NCBI GenBank assembly: GCA_004556155.1
Contig: SFIM01000005.1
Location: forward strand, 1 to 64,000
DNA from: Clostridiales bacterium
GTDB taxonomy: Bacteria > Bacillota > Clostridia > Christensenellales > Aristaeellaceae
Length of the DNA stretch: 64,000 bases
Direction: 5' to 3'
Below are positions 32,021 through 39,844 of this stretch, one piece after another. The stretch's first letter is position 1. Every line of letters begins with the position of its first letter. The notes under the pieces were generated by a model that was not told the origin of the DNA, searched no databases, and was given only the letters and a program-made list of their open reading frames with translations. The translations under genes and the position numbers were made by a program.

Positions 32021-33124
32021 GTGCCTGCACCGGATTATCATCAAAGCATCGAAATTTCCCGCAATCGCCGCATCCGCGAATTACAGGCAGAGCTGCCCGA
32101 CGTTTGCGCGGATTTTTTTAGCGCCATATCGCAAACTACCAGTTCCCTCACCCGGCTGGCTTATGCCTATGATCTTCGGTTATTCTTTCAGTATCTATGC
32201 GCCGAGCAGCCGCAGTTTGCCGATACGGATATGCGCCTGATCACCACCGAGCAGATCGGCCAGATCACAGCGCGCCAGCTACGCGGTTTTCAGGATTATC
32301 TGACGCAGTATATCAAGCCTGCTGATGATGAAGGCGGCGAGTTGATTGTCAATAATCACGAGTTGGGCATTATGCGCAAGCTCTGCGCACTGCGCTCGTT
32401 TTTTGAATACCTATTCAAAAATGAGCTGATTCCCGGCAATGTCGCCACCCTTGTCCCCCTGCCTAAGCGCCACAGCAAACCCATTCTGTATCTGGAGCCC
32501 AACGAGGTGGAGCGGCTGTTGACAATTGCAGACCAGGGCGAGGGACTTTCCAAGCATCAGCAAAGCTATCAAAAGATGACCCGCAAGCGCGACGTCGCCA
32601 TCCTCTCGCTGTTTCTTGGCACTGGCATCCGCGTCAGTGAGCTGGTAGGCATTGATTTGGAGGACCTGGATTTCACCATGAATGGTTTTCTGGTCACGCG
32701 CAAGGGCGGCAACCAGACGATCCTGTATTTCCCCGAAAGCGTGGCGGATGCGCTCAAGGCATATTTACAGGAGCGCATGGCCATCGAGCCATTGCCTGGC
32801 CATGAAAAAGCGCTTTTTTTGTCCATGCAGCGGCGCAGGATCACGCAGCGCGCCGTCGAAAACCTGGTCAAAAAATATGCTTCGCTGGCCGCGCCGCTGA
32901 AAAAAAAGATCAGCCCGCATAAGCTGCGCAGCACCTTTGGCACCAGTTTGTACCGTGAGACTGGCGATATTTACCTGGTTGCGGATGTTCTTGGCCATGC
33001 GGACGTGAACACCACCAAGCGTCATTACGCCTCAATGAGCGATCAGCGCAAGCGCGAAGCTGTGAAAAGCGTTGTGCTGCCTGTGATAGAAAACGAAAGC
33101 AAAGAGGAGCCTGAAGAATCATGA
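32021..33124 (+). CDS. Tyrosine recombinase, Xer-like
   Basis: A 367-residue site-specific recombinase with the full catalytic set: Arg204 (TGIRVSEL), Lys228 (TRKGG), His300 and Arg303 (HKLR), His326 (LGHADV) and nucleophile Tyr336 (RHY). The N-terminal 150 residues form a SAM-like core-binding domain. It could be the chromosome-dimer resolvase (XerC/XerS-like) or an invertase; the repeats at 31555-31600 and 31988-32007 are its probable targets. The start is GTG at 32021 with TGGAGG eight bases before; the in-frame ATG at 32006 contains that ribosome site. The stop overlaps the next gene (ATGA). Confidence 0.88.
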   Translation: MPAPDYHQSIEISRNRRIRELQAELPDVCADFFSAISQTTSSLTRLAYAYDLRLFFQYLCAEQPQFADTDMRLITTEQIGQITARQLRGFQDYLTQYIKPADDEGGELIVNNHELGIMRKLCALRSFFEYLFKNELIPGNVATLVPLPKRHSKPILYLEPNEVERLLTIADQGEGLSKHQQSYQKMTRKRDVAILSLFLGTGIRVSELVGIDLEDLDFTMNGFLVTRKGGNQTILYFPESVADALKAYLQERMAIEPLPGHEKALFLSMQRRRITQRAVENLVKKYASLAAPLKKKISPHKLRSTFGTSLYRETGDIYLVADVLGHADVNTTKRHYASMSDQRKREAVKSVVLPVIENESKEEPEES

Positions 33125-33309
33125 AAATGTGCGTTCTATATGATCGAGAATGCATCGACTGCGGCGAATGCGATCAGTGTGAGCTGGATCCAACTAAGCG
33201 CTGCAATAACTGCATGAAATGCGTATCCGGCGACGCTGAATACCGCGCTATTCTGATTGATGAAGTTGTCAAACCGGCCCAGGAGCCCAAACGCAAGCCG
33301 CAAAAATAA
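33121..33309 (+). CDS. Small cysteine-rich protein, function unknown
   Basis: The 62-residue protein has eight cysteines in its first 34 residues, spaced CIDCGECDQC then CNNCMKC, the pattern of a zinc knuckle or iron-sulfur cluster. The rest is charged and ends basic (KRKPQK). Its ATG overlaps the recombinase stop codon (ATGA), so the two are probably translated together, and lexA follows 82 bases later. I do not recognise a named family. It could be a metal-binding partner of the recombinase or an unrelated passenger. Confidence 0.75.
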   Translation: MKMCVLYDRECIDCGECDQCELDPTKRCNNCMKCVSGDAEYRAILIDEVVKPAQEPKRKPQK

Positions 33310-33311
33310 AG

Positions 33312-33325
33312 CAAACAGACGTTTC
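33312..33325. promoter_or_regulatory. Second, weaker LexA-box candidate
   Basis: CAAACAGACGTTTC keeps the CnAAC-4-GTT spacing of Firmicute SOS boxes and sits just upstream of the lexA -35. Confidence 0.4.
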
Positions 33326-33334
33326 ATTTTATAC

Positions 33335-33363
33335 TTGCCAAACGTTTGTTTGCATGTTATAAT
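33335..33363 (+). promoter_or_regulatory. SigA promoter of lexA with LexA box in the spacer
   Basis: TTGCCA (33335-33340), 17-base spacer, TATAAT (33358-33363). CAAACGTTTGTTTG (33339-33352), a 10 of 14 match to CGAACATATGTTCG, covers the spacer, the usual autoregulatory position. Confidence 0.75.
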
Positions 33364-33391
33364 ATGAATAGCGAGTAAATGAGGTGAGCGA

Positions 33392-34027
33392 ATGGCGGCA
33401 ACAAGACGCGCACGTGGCGATACGCAGCAACGCATTTTGGAATTTATCGAAAGCGAAGTGGCTTCTAAAGGCTATCCCCCTTCGGTTCGCGAGATTGGAG
33501 ACGCCGTTGGGCTGAAATCCACCTCCACGGTTCACGGCCATCTCCGGCGGCTGGAAGCACGCGGATTGCTGCGTCGTGACGCTATGAAGCCACGTGCCAT
33601 GGAGGTGCGCACGGAGCGCACCGCGCCTGAAGCATCGCCTGAAGCATCGGACGCTTTCCGCATGGTGCCGATTGTGGGCAACGTTGCTGCGGGTTCCCCC
33701 ATCCTGGCGGAGGAATATGTAGAGGATCAAATTCCTCTCCCCGAGGTTATGCTGGGCGATGGCGAGCACTTTATCCTGCGTGTGCATGGCGATAGTATGA
33801 TTAACGCCGGCATCATGGATGGCGATTATGTAGTGGTTCGTCAGCAGAACACCGCCGTAAATGGCGAGATTATCGTTGCTTTGATCGACGACAACGCTAC
33901 CGTCAAGCGCTTCTATCGAGAAAACGGCCGTTTCCGTCTACAACCGGAAAACCCAGCCATGGCACCTATTTATGCACGCGCGATCGATATCGCAGGCAAG
34001 GTTGTATCGGTCTATCGTCTATATTGA
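33392..34027 (+). CDS. lexA: SOS repressor LexA
   Basis: LexA represses DNA-damage genes and cleaves itself when RecA is activated. The 211 residues hold the winged-helix domain (QQRILEFIESEVASKGYPPSVREIG; KSTSTVHGHLRRLE), the cleavage site Ala100-Gly101 in VAAGSP, Ser135 (GDSM) and Lys172 (TVKRF). GAGGTGA precedes the ATG. A terminator follows. It is in line with the recombinase and Cys-rich gene but has its own promoter. Confidence 0.97.
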   Translation: MAATRRARGDTQQRILEFIESEVASKGYPPSVREIGDAVGLKSTSTVHGHLRRLEARGLLRRDAMKPRAMEVRTERTAPEASPEASDAFRMVPIVGNVAAGSPILAEEYVEDQIPLPEVMLGDGEHFILRVHGDSMINAGIMDGDYVVVRQQNTAVNGEIIVALIDDNATVKRFYRENGRFRLQPENPAMAPIYARAIDIAGKVVSVYRLY

Positions 34028-34033
34028 ATAAGC

Positions 34034-34069
34034 AGCCCTTTCGCATTTACTTGCGAATGGGCTTTTTTT
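34034..34069 (+). terminator. Intrinsic terminator of lexA
   Basis: A 12-bp stem with one mismatch (AGCCCTTTCGCA 34034-34045, TGCGAATGGGCT 34052-34063) followed by seven T. Confidence 0.88.
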
Positions 34070-34116
34070 AAAAGCGTTTATGGGCATGCGCATATCCGTC
34101 CCCCACGTTTACAATA

Positions 34117-34146
34117 GAAAAAGAGGCTATCCCTTGCGGGACAGCC
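34117..34146 (-). terminator. Terminator of RNase P RNA
   Basis: On the minus strand a stem GGCTGTCCC/GGGATAGCC around GCAA (34125-34146) is followed by TCTTTTTC. It lies about 12 bases past the predicted rnpB 3' end. Confidence 0.8.
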
Positions 34147-34157
34147 CTTATGTAAAT

Positions 34158-34482
34158 GAGCGCAGACTGTAAGCCGAGTTCTGTCGTGAATAGTCATCTA
34201 TCTACGCGACCTGTCGCCAGGCCGCTCAAGCGATTTCGAAGACGGGCGAGCCACCCATAGCCTTCATCAATCTTGCACCGGATGGGGTTTACATGACGGA
34301 CGAGTTGCCAGGCCGCCGGTGCGCTCTTACCGCACCTTTCCACCCTTACCGGCATTGCTGCCGGCGGTATATCTCTGTTGCACTTGCCTTGGAGTCGCCT
34401 CCACCAGCCGTTAACTGGCATCCTGCTCTGTGGTGCTCGGACTTTCCTCATGCCTTGCGGCACGCGACTATTCATCTGCCTC
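34158..34482 (-). ncRNA. rnpB: RNase P RNA (bacterial class A)
   Basis: The minus strand contains the universal P4 5' element GAGGAAAGTCCGAGC, the ACAGAGCAGGATGCC segment, AGGGTGGAAAGGTGCGGTAA, and the 3' element ACAGAACTCGGCTTA. Together these identify the catalytic RNA that trims tRNA 5' leaders. The ends are set by pairing of GCAGA near 34475-34479 with TCTGC near 34162-34166 (P1) and by the internal TGAATAGTC/GACTATTCA helix; boundaries are good to a few bases. The roughly 325-nt length is slightly short for the type A class. Confidence 0.93.
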
Positions 34483-34498
34483 AATTACGACGATTAAA

Positions 34499-35203
34499 TT
34501 ACAGCTGGATCAACAGCCTGCCGCAGCTTTCGCATTCCACCGGCGTGCCAGCGCGCACGGAACGTACCACGGCGGAAGGCAGCGACATGCGGCAGCCGCC
34601 GCACTGATCGCCGCTCAACTGGGCCAGCGGCGGCATGCTATGCTGCTTAATGGCCTTATATTTTTCCAGATAGGAGGGCTCGATGCCCTTGGCCTTTTCC
34701 GCCACAGTGGCGCGCAGTTCTTCCAGCTTTTTCAGATTTTCTTTGTATTCCACATCATATTCGGCCTTCAGGCGATCGTAATCACCACGAACCTTGGCCG
34801 CGCGCTGCACGATATCGCGCTGCTGGCTGTCGCGGTCGGCAGCATCCTTGCGGATGCGGCGCACTTCCTGCTCATAGCCGGATACGTTTTGCAGCAAACG
34901 CTGCGTCTCCTGGATATAATTCTGCATGCCGTCGCTATCCTCGGGGCGTTTGGCCTCGAAGCGATCATGCAGGGCGCGAAGCTGCTCCTCGGTGTGGACG
35001 ATGGCGTCCTTCAGGGCGTCCATGCGGTCGCCCATGGCATGCACTTCCTCCTCCAGACGGGCGTTGGCAGCCTTTTGCTCACGCAGATATTCCTGATATT
35101 TGAGCAGACGCTGACGAGTAGGCGAGCGCTTCATGGCGTTTTCCTGACGCTCAGCCTCCACATCGGCCTGTTGATAATCCCAAAGCAGTTCCAGTTGACT
35201 CAT
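34499..35203 (-). CDS. Coiled-coil protein with C-terminal C4 zinc ribbon
   Basis: The 234-residue protein is almost wholly a long Glu/Arg/Gln coiled coil (residues 1-180) ending in a zinc ribbon with CGGCRMSLP and CESCGRLL (four cysteines). This layout (zf-RING_7/CdsZ type) is common beside nif3 and trmK in Firmicutes and other phyla, with no agreed function; nucleic-acid or protein binding is likely. AAGGAGG lies before the ATG, which overlaps the nif3 stop (ATGA). It is the last gene of the dnaG-rpoD-trmK-nif3 run, 17 bases from rnpB. Confidence 0.88.
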   Translation of the reverse strand: MSQLELLWDYQQADVEAERQENAMKRSPTRQRLLKYQEYLREQKAANARLEEEVHAMGDRMDALKDAIVHTEEQLRALHDRFEAKRPEDSDGMQNYIQETQRLLQNVSGYEQEVRRIRKDAADRDSQQRDIVQRAAKVRGDYDRLKAEYDVEYKENLKKLEELRATVAEKAKGIEPSYLEKYKAIKQHSMPPLAQLSGDQCGGCRMSLPSAVVRSVRAGTPVECESCGRLLIQL

Positions 35204-36000
35204 GTGGTACCTCCTTCAATATCCGCTCGTCCGCCGTAAGGCCGGTAAACGGATGGGTAAACATAGACATAATATTGTAACGCATTTAACGCGTTTTGTA
35301 AAGCCCCGGCCAGCTTAGGCACCAGCACCGCCTCAGTGCCAAAGTGCCCGCCGCCAAAGAGCACAAAACCGCTTCCAACGGCTGCAATGGCGTTGTGATG
35401 GCGAATTTCGCCTGTCAGATACGCCTGCGCGCCCAGCTGACGCGCTTGCAGATAGCCCTCGTCAAACGCGCCGCCGCAGATGGCCAGCGTACGGATGGGC
35501 TTGCTGGCATCGCCATACAGATAAATATATTCATCTTCTACTTGTGCGATGCATTGACGCAGTTTATCCGCCGTGGTTTCGCCCTCAGGCACGTCGCCAA
35601 GAAAGATGAACCCCTCCTGGCGGACATTTTGCAGGTGCAACAGCTCTGCCAGCACGGCGCTGCCGCTGTAAACCGGGGATTGATCCAGGTTGGTATGCGC
35701 GGCGATCAGGCTGATGTTATGCTGGATCAGCGTGCGGATCACATGTCCCTCGTAATCGTCCTCCAAGAGATTCTTGGCGGCATGAAACATGAGCGGATGA
35801 TGGGTCACAATCAGCTGCGCCTGATGGGCAATCGCTTCGTCAATCACGGCGGGTGTTGCGTCCAGCGCTACCAGGATGCGCTCCGCCGGAGCAGACATGC
35901 TGCCCAGCAGAAGCCCTGCGTTATCATAGGCTTCCGCCATATCAAAGGGTGCGATCTGATTCAGCCAGTCGTATACGTCGCGAACGGATGCGGTTTTCAT
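35200..36000 (-). CDS. Nif3-like dinuclear metal centre protein
   Basis: The 266-residue protein of the Nif3/YqfO family carries the metal-binding motifs VTHHPLMF, AHTNLDQSP, and the C-terminal FGGGHFGTEA. YqfO-type proteins form hexamers with a dinuclear metal site; the cellular role is debated (GTP cyclohydrolase-like or metal handling). It lacks the roughly 100-residue central insert of the longer B. subtilis YqfO. The ATG at 36000 overlaps the trmK stop (ATGA). Confidence 0.92.
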   Translation of the reverse strand: MKTASVRDVYDWLNQIAPFDMAEAYDNAGLLLGSMSAPAERILVALDATPAVIDEAIAHQAQLIVTHHPLMFHAAKNLLEDDYEGHVIRTLIQHNISLIAAHTNLDQSPVYSGSAVLAELLHLQNVRQEGFIFLGDVPEGETTADKLRQCIAQVEDEYIYLYGDASKPIRTLAICGGAFDEGYLQARQLGAQAYLTGEIRHHNAIAAVGSGFVLFGGGHFGTEAVLVPKLAGALQNALNALQYYVYVYPSVYRPYGGRADIEGGTT

Positions 36001-36641
36001 TTTGCCAGTTCCTCTCTGATCCATGCAAGCTGTCGTTCATGCCCGGCTTCGCAGGCGACCACGCCTTCGCGCCAGCGCAGATAATTCTGCCACAAGGGTG
36101 GCGGATTATCCAGCAGCGCAGGGCCAAGATATAACTCCCGCTCGGTATAGTGAGCATTGCCCGGTTCTGCACGCATCAGCACATAAAACCGACCCTTAGC
36201 GCGCACAATACGCTCCGCCGTGATGGCATAGCCGATTTGCATCAGCGTTTGCCGCACCAGCGGGATGTCCGTATGCGAGGACAGCACCAGCGCCGCGCCC
36301 TGCAGCAGGCCGCAGCCATCGCGCAGGATCTGCGATATCAGCCGCCCGCCCATGCCGCACATTACCGCGCACTGCACATTGGGACGGCCGCGCAGGGCGT
36401 TTAGCCCATCAGCCACGCAAAAATCAGCGCGATCCGCCAGTTCATGCAGCGCTAAAAGCGCCTGCGCCTTGGCAAGCGATTCTGCGCTGATATCGCTTAC
36501 GATCATGCGGGCACACTTGCCGCTATGCAGAAGATGGCAGGATAGCCGTCCATGATCCGCGCCGATATCAGCCCCGTATGCACAGACGGGAAAAAGATCG
36601 GCCGCTGCCTGCAGCCGATCGTCTAATTGCGGATAACGCAC
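35997..36641 (-). CDS. trmK: tRNA (adenine-22-N1)-methyltransferase TrmK
   Basis: TrmK methylates A22 in the D-loop of tRNAs. The 214 residues hold the SAM-binding GADIGADHGRLSCHLL (near residues 23-38), SDISAESLAKAQ, and MCGMGGRLISQIL, which are typical of TrmK. The start is GTG, three bases after the rpoD stop, so translation is probably coupled to rpoD; only a weak GGA site is seen. The rpoD-trmK-nif3 order is conserved in Firmicutes. Confidence 0.93.
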   Translation of the reverse strand: MRYPQLDDRLQAAADLFPVCAYGADIGADHGRLSCHLLHSGKCARMIVSDISAESLAKAQALLALHELADRADFCVADGLNALRGRPNVQCAVMCGMGGRLISQILRDGCGLLQGAALVLSSHTDIPLVRQTLMQIGYAITAERIVRAKGRFYVLMRAEPGNAHYTERELYLGPALLDNPPPLWQNYLRWREGVVACEAGHERQLAWIREELAK

Positions 36642-36644
36642 GGC

Positions 36645-37832
36645 TTATTCCAGATAATCCTTCAGTTTTTTGCTGCGGCTGGGATGACGCAGCTTGCGCA
36701 GGGCCTTGGCCTCAATCTGGCGGATACGCTCACGCGTAACCTTAAATTCACGGCCTACCTCTTCCAGCGTACGCTGGTTGCCGTCGTCCAGGCCAAAGCG
36801 CAGGCGCAGCACCTTTTCCTCCCGCGGGGTCAGGGTGTTGAGCACGTCCCACAGCTGCTCGCGCATCAGGGCGTGCGAGGCAGCCTCAGCCGGAGCGGGC
36901 GCGTCGTCATCAGGAATGAAATCGCCCAAGTGGCTGTCTTCTTCTTCACCGATAGGCGTTTCAAGAGAAACGGGCTCCTGCGCGATCTTGATGATTTCGC
37001 GCACCTTGGCCTCGCTGATGCCCATGGCCTTGGCAATTTCTTCAGGCGTGGGCTCGCGGCCGTATTCCTGCAAAAGCTGACGGGATACGCGAATCAGCTT
37101 GTTGATGGTTTCAACCATGTGAACAGGAATGCGGATGGTGCGCGCCTGATCGGCGATGGCGCGGGTGATAGCCTGACGAATCCACCAGGTGGCATAGGTA
37201 GAAAACTTGTAGCCCTTGCGGTAATCAAATTTTTCTACGGCCTTGATCAGGCCCAGGTTGCCCTCCTGAATGAGATCCAGGAACAGCATGCCACGGCCCA
37301 CATAGCGCTTGGCGATAGATACGACCAGGCGCAGGTTGGCCTCGGCCAGCAGGCGCTTGGCCTGCGTGCCGTCATCGATAGCGGCCTGGCACTGCTTCTT
37401 TTCCTCGTCGGTCAAGGGCTTGCCATCGGCGTTGATGCCGCTTTCAAGCATTTGCTTGGCCTCGTCGCCCTTTTCCATGCGCATGGCGATGTTGATTTCC
37501 TCGTCCGCACTGAGGAGCGGCACCTTGCCGATTTCCTTCAGATACATGCGCACAGGGTCGTCAATGCTGATGCCCTCGGGCATGGAAAGATCGATATCGT
37601 CGATTTCGGGAGCAGCCTCGGGCGTTTGCGGGCCTTCGGCGGAATTGGCGTCGCGGATGACCTCCACGCCCATGGCTTCCAGCGTTTCCAGCACCGTATC
37701 AAACTGATCCGGGTCGATGTCCGTGGTGGAGAGCTTGGTGATGATCTCGTCATAGGTCATCGTGCCCTTCGCTTTACCCTGCTCATACAGTTCATTGAGC
37801 TTATTTTCTTTCTTTTCGGGCTGAGTGCTCAA
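36645..37832 (-). CDS. rpoD: Primary sigma factor SigA (RpoD)
   Basis: Housekeeping sigma factor, 395 residues. Region 1.1 is short; region 2 is seen in RLVVSIAKRYVGRGMLFLDL, EGNLGLIKAVEKFDYRKGYK and YATWWIRQAITRAI, region 3 in RIPVHMVETINKL, and region 4 in VLRLRFGLDDGNQRTLEEVG and VTRERIRQIEAKALRKLRHP. The start is taken as TTG at 37832: AAAGGAG lies eight bases upstream, while the TTG at 37850 overlaps dnaG and contains that site. It follows dnaG as in the classic macromolecular-synthesis operon. Confidence 0.97.
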   Translation of the reverse strand: MSTQPEKKENKLNELYEQGKAKGTMTYDEIITKLSTTDIDPDQFDTVLETLEAMGVEVIRDANSAEGPQTPEAAPEIDDIDLSMPEGISIDDPVRMYLKEIGKVPLLSADEEINIAMRMEKGDEAKQMLESGINADGKPLTDEEKKQCQAAIDDGTQAKRLLAEANLRLVVSIAKRYVGRGMLFLDLIQEGNLGLIKAVEKFDYRKGYKFSTYATWWIRQAITRAIADQARTIRIPVHMVETINKLIRVSRQLLQEYGREPTPEEIAKAMGISEAKVREIIKIAQEPVSLETPIGEEEDSHLGDFIPDDDAPAPAEAASHALMREQLWDVLNTLTPREEKVLRLRFGLDDGNQRTLEEVGREFKVTRERIRQIEAKALRKLRHPSRSKKLKDYLE

Positions 37833-37846
37833 TGTTGCCGCTCCTT

Positions 37847-39598
37847 TCAATGTACCGCGCGCTTAAGACGCGCCAATTCGTTGGACAGTGTTAAAAGTTC
37901 TTTCAGCATATCGGCCTTTTCGGCGCTGCCGCAGGTATCCAGCTGCGCGCGGATATCGTCAATTTGTCGTTGCAGCCGGGTCTGACGGATGGTGCGCAGG
38001 CAATCCTCCGCCACAGCGGCGGCGTTATCCTGCGTGATTTCAGCGTTGAGCGCGAATGCTTCGCTATAGGCTACGCGCTGCTGCTCAGTCTCGCATTCAG
38101 CCAGAATGGCCGCAGGTGATGAACCGGCAAGCAGCTTTTGCGCCAGCATGTGCAATTGCGGATCGTCAAAATCCGTATCGCGCACAGCGTCCTTGGGCAT
38201 TAGGCCGCTGACCAGCAGCGCAATCAGCGTTTTTTCGGGCATGGAGGCTGCGGGCGCGTCGCCTGCGCGCCTGCGGATTATTCTCTCCCTGGGCGGCTTC
38301 GCATTATTCGCTTCTGCAATGCTCAGTCCCATTTGCTGGCGCAGCACATCCTTGGAAAACCCGGTCTGCACCGCCAGTGTTTGCAGGTAGGTTTCCAGTT
38401 CTACCGGCTCACGCACCTTGGAAAGAATCTGCGCGCAGCGTTTGGCGTATTCGATGCGCTGGTCGTCGTCGCTCAAATCCAGATCTTCTTTGGCGCGCTG
38501 CATGCGGTATTCCGCCGCCTTGAGCGGCCGCAGATGCTCGAAAGCGTCCAGACCGCGCTGCCGGATGAACTCATCCGGATCCAGATTATCGGGGAAGAAC
38601 AGCACGCGGGCGCGGATATCTTCCTGCTCAAAAATTTCCAGCGCGCGCATGATGGCGTGCTGTCCTGCGCTGTCGCCATCATAGGATACCCATATTTCGG
38701 GCGCATAGCGCTTTAGCAGCCTTGCCTGCTCGTTGGTAAGTGCTGTGCCCAGGGTAGCGACCACGCCGTTTACGCCGTGCTGAATCAGCGCGACCACGTC
38801 CATATAGCCTTCCACAAGGATTACGCGCTTGAGATCACGCTGTTTTCGCAGCAGGTTGGCCGCATAAACGCCCTTGCGCTTGTTGAATACCGGCGTATCG
38901 GAGGTGTTTAAGTACTTGGGCTGCGCATCGCCCATGGCGCGACCGCCGAAGCCTAAAACTTGCCCCTGCGCGTCGATGATGGGAAAGATGGCGCGGCTGC
39001 GGAACATATCAAACCGCGTTTCCTGCTTGACGACGGTCAGCCCCGCCAGGCGGAGCTCATCCTGCGTGTAACCCTGCTGCTCCAGCGCGCGGGTCAGCGC
39101 GTCCCACTCCTCGGGCGCTGCGCCCAGGCCGAACTTGCGGATGGTGCCGTCGTCCAGCCCACGCTTGTGCAAATAATCCAGGATGCGCTGATTTTCCGGC
39201 AGCCAAAGCTGCGCATGATACCAGCGTGCAGCCGCCTTGTTTGCTCCCAGCAACCGCTCTCGCTGACTGCGGCGACGCTCATAATCGGGATCTTCCTGGG
39301 TTTCGGGGATAGGCATGTGGATTTGCTTGGCCAGGTATTCCACAGCTTCGCGGTAGGTAAGATGCTCCATCTCCTCGACAAACTGCACCACATTGCCGCC
39401 GGCCTTGCAACCGAAGCAGTAATAGAGATTCTGTTCGCCGTTTACGGAGAAGGAAGGGGTTTTCTCGTGATGGAAGGGACACAAGCCCCAATAGCGGGAG
39501 CCGTTTTTCTTTAGCGGTACATAAGCCGATACCACCTGAACGATATCCACGCGGGAGTAAAAATCATCCATCCAGGCGGTGGGAAATCTCCCGGCCAT
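37847..39598 (-). CDS. dnaG: DNA primase DnaG
   Basis: DnaG makes RNA primers for replication. The 583 residues have the CHC2 zinc site (CPFHHEKTPSFSV and YYCFGCKAGGN near residues 39-65), the TOPRIM catalytic core with VEGYMDV and SYDGDSAGQ, and a C-terminal helicase-interaction region. AAAGGGGG precedes the ATG; the frame runs further upstream without a ribosome site. First gene of the dnaG-rpoD-trmK-nif3 unit. Confidence 0.97.
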   Translation of the reverse strand: MAGRFPTAWMDDFYSRVDIVQVVSAYVPLKKNGSRYWGLCPFHHEKTPSFSVNGEQNLYYCFGCKAGGNVVQFVEEMEHLTYREAVEYLAKQIHMPIPETQEDPDYERRRSQRERLLGANKAAARWYHAQLWLPENQRILDYLHKRGLDDGTIRKFGLGAAPEEWDALTRALEQQGYTQDELRLAGLTVVKQETRFDMFRSRAIFPIIDAQGQVLGFGGRAMGDAQPKYLNTSDTPVFNKRKGVYAANLLRKQRDLKRVILVEGYMDVVALIQHGVNGVVATLGTALTNEQARLLKRYAPEIWVSYDGDSAGQHAIMRALEIFEQEDIRARVLFFPDNLDPDEFIRQRGLDAFEHLRPLKAAEYRMQRAKEDLDLSDDDQRIEYAKRCAQILSKVREPVELETYLQTLAVQTGFSKDVLRQQMGLSIAEANNAKPPRERIIRRRAGDAPAASMPEKTLIALLVSGLMPKDAVRDTDFDDPQLHMLAQKLLAGSSPAAILAECETEQQRVAYSEAFALNAEITQDNAAAVAEDCLRTIRQTRLQRQIDDIRAQLDTCGSAEKADMLKELLTLSNELARLKRAVH

Positions 39599-39788
39599 CG
39601 CTTGTCCCCCTTTCTGCACGAAAGAATAATTCGCCGTAATTCGCGTTTTTCCTGCATATGGATACAATATTATTGCGTCTTTTGCGATTTTTCCGCGTTT
39701 TGCAGCGCGCATGATAGTTATACGATGCTTACTGCAAAAACCCTGCTGAAAAATAAGAACTTCATATTTTTTACGAGATTGGCAGACG
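39599..39788. other. Non-coding leader before dnaG
   Basis: AT-rich 190-base stretch upstream of dnaG on the minus strand. I looked for a consensus promoter and found only weak, badly spaced elements (TTGCAG near 39732 with TATCAT near 39711, 15-base gap). The promoter is therefore unplaced. Confidence 0.4.
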
Positions 39789-39817
39789 CAAAAACAGCAC
39801 GACTGCAATCGCGCTGT
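39789..39817 (-). terminator. Terminator of the acetyltransferase gene
   Basis: Minus-strand stem ACAGCGCGA/TCGTGCTGT (one G-U pair, 39794-39817) followed by TTTTTG, 28 bases past the stop at 39845. Confidence 0.75.
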
Positions 39818-39844
39818 CTGTATCATTGAAAGCCTGCGGAAGCG

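Noticed and set aside
34430..35239. A plus-strand frame of 269 codons over rnpB and the zinc-ribbon gene
   Set aside because: It covers a structured RNA gene and a motif-bearing coding region on the other strand.
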